6,977 nucleotides of DNA from Pseudoselenomonas ruminantium (GTDB taxonomy: Bacteria; Bacillota; Negativicutes; Selenomonadales; Selenomonadaceae). Positions 1-5,307 of this stretch are shown piece after piece (position 1 is the stretch's first letter; every line of letters starts with the position of its first letter). The position numbers were made by a program, and so were the translations under genes. The notes below the pieces were generated by a model, which had not been told where the DNA came from, ran no database searches, and worked only from the letters and a program-made list of their open reading frames with translations. The stretch is taken from NCBI GenBank assembly GCA_002448495.1, contig DJYL01000097.1:5296-12272 (forward strand). Reading direction: 5' to 3'.

Positions 1-2
1 TG

Positions 3-2030
3 GTGCTCTTTATCGTTATCGGACTGATAGCGGCTCTGATTATTGGTGTGGCCCGTCATCGGGTAGAAGAAGGCAACCGTCAGGTTGATATGGCTATCAA
101 TTATGAGGATTTATTGGAGCTTTCCGAGCGGGAGGGGCTGCCTGCCGAGGAGGTTCTGGCACAGGCCAAGGCAGCGGGAATCACCTCGCTGGCCGTTTAT
201 GATACGACCTTCAAAAAGTTAAATGCCAGTGGCAAGGCAACGGCTCTGGCCGGCAGTGAGATTTTGGCCAACTTCCACAGCGGCAGTCTTTCAGATCCAT
301 TCTGGCGGCAGCTGGTGGCTGAGGGAAAAATTCTGGGCAATGAAGTCTATATTGTGGGGCATGACAAGCGAACCTGGCAGGAACTCAAAGAAGATGTTCC
401 CCGCCGTCTGGGTAGTGACCGGGTAACCTTGCTGCAGGTGGGCAGTGAAGAAGTTATGGCGGTAAAGGCGCATTATGAATCCTTTATTAAAATGGATTTG
501 GGCATGCCCACCGATGAAATGGAAGCGGTGAACAAGGCCGGTTTTTATGTGCTGGCGCGTCCGACCAATTTCAATAAGTGCAGTGAGGAGGATGTAGCCG
601 CCGTCTTCAAGCGGCTGGAGGCGATAAAAATCTCCGAAGTGGTGTTTTCCGGCTCGCAGGTGCTCGGTGCCAATAAATCCTTGCAGGCCACCATTGATGA
701 GATGAAGAAGCGCGATTTGACTTTGGGCCTGATTGAAGGTGTGACCCAGCTGCAGTTCTACAAGCAGGACGGCATGAATGAGGTGGCCAAGGGTATCGGC
801 TATGACAAGGTAGCCCGCCTTTACTCCATTCCCAAAGACGAACAGCCGAAATTAAAAATTGCCACGGCGGTGGAACGTTGGGCCAACACGGATGAAGAAC
901 GCAATATCCGCATTGACCTTTTGCGGATTTACGATAAGCCCTCACCCAATATGAGCCTTATGGAAACCAATATGCAGTATTTTAAGGATACGCGTGATAT
1001 ACTTACGGCTCATGGCTTTACCATCGGGCCGGCAGCTACCTATGCGTCCTTTTATCCGGACAAGTTCCTGCGGGCGCTGGTTATGGTGGGCATAGCGGCG
1101 GCGGCTGTGCTGTATCTGAGTCTGGTAATTCCCTCGCTCAATATGGCGGTGAAAAAGCAGTGGATGCTTTTTGCGTTGTTTGCCTTAGCGGCAGCAGTGC
1201 CGGTATTGATGGGCAATGGTTCCAAAATCCGGGTACTGGCAGCTTTGGCAAGCGCCAATTTGTTCCCTGCCATTGCAATTATTTTCCAGTTGGACAGAAT
1301 CCGTTATCTGCGGGATAAGATGACTATGGGCTTTGGCAGGATGCTGGCAACGGGGCTGGTGGCGCTGTTTGTCACGGGGGCGATGTCCTATGTTGGCGCA
1401 GCTTACCTGTCCGGTTCTTTGGCGGATACAGAGTATCTGTTGGAATTCCAGATTTTCCGTGGGATTAAACTCACCTTTGTACTGCCTTTGGTTTTGGTCG
1501 CTATTGCCTTCCTGCAGCGGTATGACGTCTTTGATGGCCGTATGGATGATACGGAGGGTGTACTGAACCAGCTGAAAAAAATTCTGGATATGCCGGTTAA
1601 AATCAAGACGCTTTTCCTCATGTTCCTTGTTCTGATTGCCGGTGTGGTCTTTGTGGCGCGCAGCGGTCACACTTCCGGCATGCCGGTTTCGACTGCGGAA
1701 CTGAAGTTCCGGGCATTTTTGGAGCAGGCGTTCTATGCCCGTCCGCGTACCAAGGAACTTTTGATTGGACATCCGGCTTTTATGCTGGCGGTAATGGCTT
1801 TCTGGCGCAAGTGGCCGACGATGGTTTTCTTTGGTCTGGTGCTGATTGCCACCATCGGTCAGGGTTCTATGGTTGAGACATTTGCCCACATGAGAACTCC
1901 TGTTTACATGTCCTTTATGCGCGGCATTGGCGGAATTGTATTGGGTGCCGGTATTGGTGCCGTGGCCATGATGCTGGTTCAGCTGTGGCAGACGGTTATT
2001 TCACGAGCAAAGGAGCGTAAGGCAGCGTAA
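3..2030 (+). CDS. DUF5693 family polytopic membrane protein (probably 5'-partial)
   Basis: This is a large integral membrane protein of unknown biochemical function. A hydrophobic segment (residues 1-17) is followed by a soluble, presumably extracytoplasmic domain of about 330 residues (20-350). About eight hydrophobic helices then fill 357-662, and the protein ends in a basic tail. The soluble domain carries the RNIRIDLLRIY stretch (300-310) and the GFTIGPA stretch (338-344). The membrane part has ARPRTKELLIGHP (579-591), which I recognise as a DUF5693 signature. The first visible codon is GTG at position 3, but it falls inside the first membrane helix with only two bases upstream. Family members usually have some basic residues before this helix, so the true start is probably just outside the window. 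The stop codon overlaps the csaB start by one base, implying co-transcription and a shared envelope-polysaccharide role. That role is inferred from context only. Family assignment is fairly sure; function is unknown. Confidence 0.8.
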   Translation: MLFIVIGLIAALIIGVARHRVEEGNRQVDMAINYEDLLELSEREGLPAEEVLAQAKAAGITSLAVYDTTFKKLNASGKATALAGSEILANFHSGSLSDPFWRQLVAEGKILGNEVYIVGHDKRTWQELKEDVPRRLGSDRVTLLQVGSEEVMAVKAHYESFIKMDLGMPTDEMEAVNKAGFYVLARPTNFNKCSEEDVAAVFKRLEAIKISEVVFSGSQVLGANKSLQATIDEMKKRDLTLGLIEGVTQLQFYKQDGMNEVAKGIGYDKVARLYSIPKDEQPKLKIATAVERWANTDEERNIRIDLLRIYDKPSPNMSLMETNMQYFKDTRDILTAHGFTIGPAATYASFYPDKFLRALVMVGIAAAAVLYLSLVIPSLNMAVKKQWMLFALFALAAAVPVLMGNGSKIRVLAALASANLFPAIAIIFQLDRIRYLRDKMTMGFGRMLATGLVALFVTGAMSYVGAAYLSGSLADTEYLLEFQIFRGIKLTFVLPLVLVAIAFLQRYDVFDGRMDDTEGVLNQLKKILDMPVKIKTLFLMFLVLIAGVVFVARSGHTSGMPVSTAELKFRAFLEQAFYARPRTKELLIGHPAFMLAVMAFWRKWPTMVFFGLVLIATIGQGSMVETFAHMRTPVYMSFMRGIGGIVLGAGIGAVAMMLVQLWQTVISRAKERKAA

Positions 2031-3121
2031 TGAGCAGAATCGTCGTATCGGGTTATTATGGCTCAAAAAACGCCGGAGATGAGGCCATGCTTTCGGCCAT
2101 GTTGGAAGTTCTCGGCGACCTCGACCCCAAACTTCATATTACGGTGATTTCTGCCGACCCGGAGGATACCCGGAAACGCCACGGCGTGGATGCGATTTCC
2201 TGGCTGGGATTTCCGGCGATTATCCGGGAACTGCGGCGGGCTGACCTCTTAATCAGCGGCGGCGGCAGCCTTTTGCAAAATGTCACCAGCCGCCGCAGTC
2301 TCTACTATTATATGCTCATCATTATGCTGGCGCATTTTTTGGGCACTAAGGTTATGCTCTATGCGCAGGGGATTGGCCCGATTATCGGTCATGTAGCAGA
2401 ACTGGCTATGCGTTTTTTGGGCAATCATGTAGATTTAATCACCGTCCGGGATGAAGGCTCCCTGCGGGAACTGGCCCGGTTAGGGATAAATAAAACCATT
2501 ATTGAGTGTACCGCAGACCCTGTGCTGGCTATTCATCCTGTGGGGAAGGAAGCGGGGCGCGCAATATTTAAGGCCTATCATGCTGATGGGGCCAAACCGG
2601 TTTTGGGCATTTCCGTGCGGGAATGGCAGGGCTGGCGTCATTACAAGGAAGTGCTCGCGGAAGTTTCCGATATGGTTGTGCGGGAACTTTCGGCACGGGT
2701 GGTCTTTATTCCCATGCAGTTTCCTGATGATGTGAAGGCGGCGCAGGCCATTGCAGCACTGACGAAAGAGGAATGCACGGTACTGAAGGATGAATATACG
2801 ACCAGTGAGTTTTTGTCTCTGGTCGGCAATATGGATTTGATGCTTGGCATCCGTCTGCATGCCCTGATTTTTGCCGGGGTAATGGGCGTGCCTATGCTCG
2901 GAATTTCCTATGACCCCAAGATTGACCGCTTCCTGTCGTCCATCGGTGAAGAGCCGGTAGGGAATTTGCGGGATGTTACCGCTGAGGAACTCATGGCGGA
3001 AATCCGCCGCAAGTGGAATGATAAGCAGACCTTCCGGCAGAAGAATGGTGAGCTGCTGGCAAAACTGCGGGAATTGGCTGCGCATAATGCAGAACTGGCG
3101 GTAAACCTAGCTCATAAGTAA
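2030..3121 (+). CDS. csaB: Polysaccharide pyruvyl transferase CsaB
   Basis: Members of this family transfer a pyruvyl group from phosphoenolpyruvate to a sugar (typically N-acetylmannosamine) of a wall-linked polymer. The resulting ketal is the ligand for SLH-domain surface proteins. The 363-residue length is normal for CsaB. Visible family motifs are GYYGSKNAGDEAML (8-21), SGGGSLLQNVTSRRSLYYY (76-94), YAQGIGP (111-117), a TVRDEGS block (138-144), FIPMQ (226-230), RLHALIFAGVMGVP (275-288, with the conserved His of the RLHA motif) and GISYDPK (291-297). There is no signal peptide, so it is cytoplasmic and acts on a lipid-linked precursor. The ATG overlaps the preceding stop codon as TAATG, and a purine-rich AAAGGAG lies at 2009-2015, somewhat far upstream (14-nt spacer). 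Translational coupling to the membrane gene is therefore likely. The gene is followed directly by a terminator, so it ends this transcription unit. Confidence 0.93.
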   Translation: MSRIVVSGYYGSKNAGDEAMLSAMLEVLGDLDPKLHITVISADPEDTRKRHGVDAISWLGFPAIIRELRRADLLISGGGSLLQNVTSRRSLYYYMLIIMLAHFLGTKVMLYAQGIGPIIGHVAELAMRFLGNHVDLITVRDEGSLRELARLGINKTIIECTADPVLAIHPVGKEAGRAIFKAYHADGAKPVLGISVREWQGWRHYKEVLAEVSDMVVRELSARVVFIPMQFPDDVKAAQAIAALTKEECTVLKDEYTTSEFLSLVGNMDLMLGIRLHALIFAGVMGVPMLGISYDPKIDRFLSSIGEEPVGNLRDVTAEELMAEIRRKWNDKQTFRQKNGELLAKLRELAAHNAELAVNLAHK

Positions 3122-3130
3122 TTCATATAA

Positions 3131-3160
3131 CCTGCCCTAAAGGTAAGGGGCAGGTTTTTT
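3131..3160 (+). terminator. Rho-independent terminator after csaB
   Basis: A perfect 7-bp stem pairs CCTGCCC (3131-3137) with GGGCAGG (3148-3154), extendable by one T-G pair (3138/3147). The loop is A-rich, and a run of six T follows (3155-3160), then G and four more T (3162-3165). It begins 10 bases after the csaB stop codon and ends just before the jetA ribosome binding site, so it formally separates the envelope pair from the jet genes. Confidence 0.9.
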
Positions 3161-3168
3161 GTTTTGTC

Positions 3169-3174
3169 AGGGGG
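3169..3174 (+). promoter_or_regulatory. Ribosome binding site deciding the jetA start
   Basis: AGGGGG at 3169-3174 lies 7 bases before the in-frame TTG at 3182. It supports that TTG over the upstream TTG at 3164 (inside the terminator T-tract, with no site before it) and over the ATG at 3200 (25 bases from this site). The site starts only 3-4 bases after the terminator T-rich tail. Confidence 0.7.
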
Positions 3175-3181
3175 AATTTTC

Positions 3182-4642
3182 TTGCCCAATAATAAATATA
3201 TGACCTATGAATATCTGCTGGCATTGCGTCAGAATCATGCCGCATGGCGGTTGCTGCGGGCGGATTATGCTCCATTGGCAGCAGCTTTTTTCTATAAGGT
3301 GTTTATTGTACCCAAGAGGCGGGGCATTGAAGTACAGGAAATGTTGGAAGCACTGGATATGTTTATCTATGACTGCAGCTGCCAGGAAGGCGGGTTTGCC
3401 CGTTCCCCGAAAGATTATTTGGAAATGTGGGCAGACAGCAGTTACGGCTGGCTGCGCAAGTATGAATATCGCGGCGACTGGTATTATGATTTGACTGCAC
3501 CAGCCCAAAAGGCCGTGGAATGGCTCGTGAGCCTGCAAAAGCAGGACTTTATCGGCACGGAATCCCGCTTGCGTACGGTGTTCAATCTGCTTCATGAGAT
3601 TGTCCGGGAAACGGATACCAATGCTGAGCATCGTTTGGCCTATCTAAAGGGGCAGGCAGAAAAAATTGCAGCAGAAATCCGGGCGATTGAGGAAACCGGG
3701 GAAGTTAAGCCCGGTTTGGATGAGGTACAGATTAAAGAGCGATTTTTGCAGGCGGAGTCTACGGCAACGGCGATATTGGCCGATTTTCGTGAAGTTGAGG
3801 AAAACTTTCGGGAACTGACTCGTCAGGTACAGGCTGATGTAGTGAAATGGACACGGGGCAAAGGGGAACTGCTGGAAAAGATTTTCAGCGAGAGCGATAT
3901 AATCCGCAATTCGGAACAGGGACGCAGCTTTATGGCCTTTTGGCGCTTCCTGATGTTTTCCCAACAGCAGGATGATTTGCGGGAGACGCTCAGTCAGGTG
4001 GAAAATACACCGGCACTAAAGGCTGTTGTTCATGAGCACAGTCTGGCAGAAATCAATCATGAGTGGGTACAGGCTGCTGCGGCGGTACAAAAGACACTGG
4101 CTCAGCTTTCTGCGCAGATTCGCCGTTATGTGGATGAGGATTATCTGCGGGAGGAACGCAGCATCTATCAGCTTATTCAGCGCATTGAAAGCAAGGCCGT
4201 AGACCGGTGCGAAAAGATGCCTCAGGGAACTTTTATGGAAATGGATATTTTGCCTAAGGTGCATCTGCCCATGGAACGGCGTCTTTTTGCTCCGCCGCGG
4301 AAGACTCAGCTGGAAAGTCCGGAATTGACCGCCGGAGATGCCAGCAGCGGCAGTATAGAGGCGATTTTTAATCAGGTGATTGTGGACCGGGAAAAGTTGA
4401 GGAGAAATGTGCGGGAATGTCTGCGGGAACGGGAAGAAGTAACGCTGGCTGAGGTTTTGGCCGTTCATCCGCTGGAACTTGGTCTGGCCGAGCTTTTGGG
4501 CTATCTGGTACTGGCAAGCAGGGAACAGTCAGCTGATTTTGCCGAGGACAAGCTGGACAGGATTATCTTTTCCCGCGATGGGCATAAATTGCTGGCCGTC
4601 TGTCAGCAGATTATCTTTCGGAGAGGAGAGGGACAGTTTTGA
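3182..4642 (+). CDS. jetA: Wadjet protein JetA (DUF3375, kleisin-like, MksF family)
   Basis: This is the kleisin-like subunit of a type I Wadjet complex. In this family JetA bridges the JetC ATPase heads and carries the JetB dimer. The 486 residues match the usual size. Family landmarks, numbered from TTG 3182, are LRQNHAAWRLLR (15-26), the WADSSYGWLRKY block (83-94), GTESRL (125-130), a charged helical region, DFREVEENFREL (201-212), EQGRSFMAFWRFLM (245-258) and the LPMER block (362-366). The C-terminal ~80 residues are compact and would fit a winged-helix ATPase-cap-binding domain. There are no membrane segments, so the protein is cytoplasmic. TTG 3182 is chosen for its ribosome binding site at 3169-3174. 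ATG 3200 would shorten the protein by six residues and also fits the family N-terminus, since the conserved part begins just after it. The stop overlaps the jetB start by 4 nt (TTGA). Family assignment is very secure; the exact start is less so. Confidence 0.93.
   Translation: MPNNKYMTYEYLLALRQNHAAWRLLRADYAPLAAAFFYKVFIVPKRRGIEVQEMLEALDMFIYDCSCQEGGFARSPKDYLEMWADSSYGWLRKYEYRGDWYYDLTAPAQKAVEWLVSLQKQDFIGTESRLRTVFNLLHEIVRETDTNAEHRLAYLKGQAEKIAAEIRAIEETGEVKPGLDEVQIKERFLQAESTATAILADFREVEENFRELTRQVQADVVKWTRGKGELLEKIFSESDIIRNSEQGRSFMAFWRFLMFSQQQDDLRETLSQVENTPALKAVVHEHSLAEINHEWVQAAAAVQKTLAQLSAQIRRYVDEDYLREERSIYQLIQRIESKAVDRCEKMPQGTFMEMDILPKVHLPMERRLFAPPRKTQLESPELTAGDASSGSIEAIFNQVIVDREKLRRNVRECLREREEVTLAEVLAVHPLELGLAELLGYLVLASREQSADFAEDKLDRIIFSRDGHKLLAVCQQIIFRRGEGQF
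4624..4628 (+). promoter_or_regulatory. Ribosome binding site of jetB
   Basis: AGGAG lies within a purine-rich run (4621-4633), 10 bases before the TTG at 4639. It sits inside the last codons of jetA (Arg-Arg-Gly-Glu-Gly). It supports the TTG start, since the next in-frame Met is at residue 21, inside conserved sequence. Confidence 0.7.
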
Positions 4643-5307
4643 GTACAGCAGAGGATTTAGTGGAACGGAATGAAGAAAATTTTTCCCGTGCGGCGGTTAT
4701 GCTATTGAAGGGGATTGTAGACCGGGGCAAGGATGAGGTGCTTTGGCAGGTAATCATAAATGAGCAGGCGGCCTTGGGGGATTATTTCAGGCGTCTGGGA
4801 CTGGTGCTGATTATTGATGAAGTGGATGAGTATGCTTATCTGCAGCAGGAGGAAAACAGCAGCCTGCCCCGTCTGGTGCAGCGTTTTCCCCTCAGTTATC
4901 CGGTATCCATGCTGCTGGTGGAACTGCGGAAAGCTTTGGGGCAGCAGGATACAGCCAGCGGCGATACCCGGCTGGTACTGACCTTTGACGATATCATGCG
5001 CCGCATGGAGCCGTTTTTGCCCGTGAACGCCAACGAGATGAAGTATCGGCAGTCCATGGAACATATCATCAGCCAGGTCATACAGTTGGGCTTTTTGCAA
5101 AAGCTGAAGGGCCGGGAGGCTGAGTATGAGGTTCGCCCGGTGCTGCGCCGCTTTGTCGACGCCCAGTGGCTGAGCAGTTTTGAGGCCAAGTTGGCAGAGT
5201 ATGAGGCCCATGGGCAAAAACTTCATGCTGGCAGAGATGCAGAAGCGACGGAGGAAGATGATGGAGAGGAGGGGATGCTGAGTGGATTTGTTCGCCATGA
5301 ATCATGA
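4639..5307 (+). CDS. jetB: Wadjet protein JetB (DUF4194, KITE-like, MksE family)
   Basis: This is the small accessory subunit of the Wadjet SMC complex. JetB/MksE proteins are tandem winged-helix (KITE) proteins that dimerise on the kleisin JetA and contact DNA. The 222-residue length is typical. Family features are LLKGIVDRG (22-30), the GLVLIIDEVDEYAYL strand-turn region (54-68), LPRLVQRFPLSYPVSMLL (76-93), the GDTRLVL block (108-114), GFLQKL (151-156) and YEVRPVLRRFVDAQW (163-177). After the conserved core there is a low-complexity acidic tail (about 201-211, rich in Glu/Asp). The start is TTG, preceded by AGGAG at 4624-4628 and overlapping the jetA stop by 4 nt. The 3' end overlaps jetC by 26 nt, so translation of the three proteins is probably coupled. 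Assignment is secure from sequence and gene order. Confidence 0.93.
   Translation: MSTAEDLVERNEENFSRAAVMLLKGIVDRGKDEVLWQVIINEQAALGDYFRRLGLVLIIDEVDEYAYLQQEENSSLPRLVQRFPLSYPVSMLLVELRKALGQQDTASGDTRLVLTFDDIMRRMEPFLPVNANEMKYRQSMEHIISQVIQLGFLQKLKGREAEYEVRPVLRRFVDAQWLSSFEAKLAEYEAHGQKLHAGRDAEATEEDDGEEGMLSGFVRHES
5267..5274 (+). promoter_or_regulatory. Ribosome binding site deciding the jetC start
   Basis: AGGAGGGG at 5267-5274 is a near-consensus site lying 7 bases before the in-frame GTG at 5282. The alternative ATG at 5297 would be 22 bases from it, so GTG 5282 is preferred. The site is embedded in the codons for the acidic tail of JetB. Confidence 0.8.

Noticed and set aside
1185..1889. Long open frame on the minus strand (234 codons)
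   Set aside because: It lies wholly opposite the DUF5693 gene. The predicted product is low-complexity (His/Arg/Gln-rich) and unlike any family I know, while the + strand frame has clear membrane helices and family motifs.
3164..3166. TTG at 3164 as the jetA start
   Set aside because: It lies in the terminator T-tract with no ribosome binding site before it, and it would place the good AGGGGG site inside the coding region.
4702..5298. Minus-strand open frame (198 codons) opposite jetB
   Set aside because: The + strand frame carries the conserved DUF4194 blocks and overlaps its neighbours in operon fashion. The reverse frame is a by-product of codon bias.
5297..5299. ATG at 5297 as the jetC start
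   Set aside because: It is 22 bases from the strong AGGAGGGG site, while the in-frame GTG at 5282 is 7 bases from it. It is not excluded, because the first residues are not conserved.
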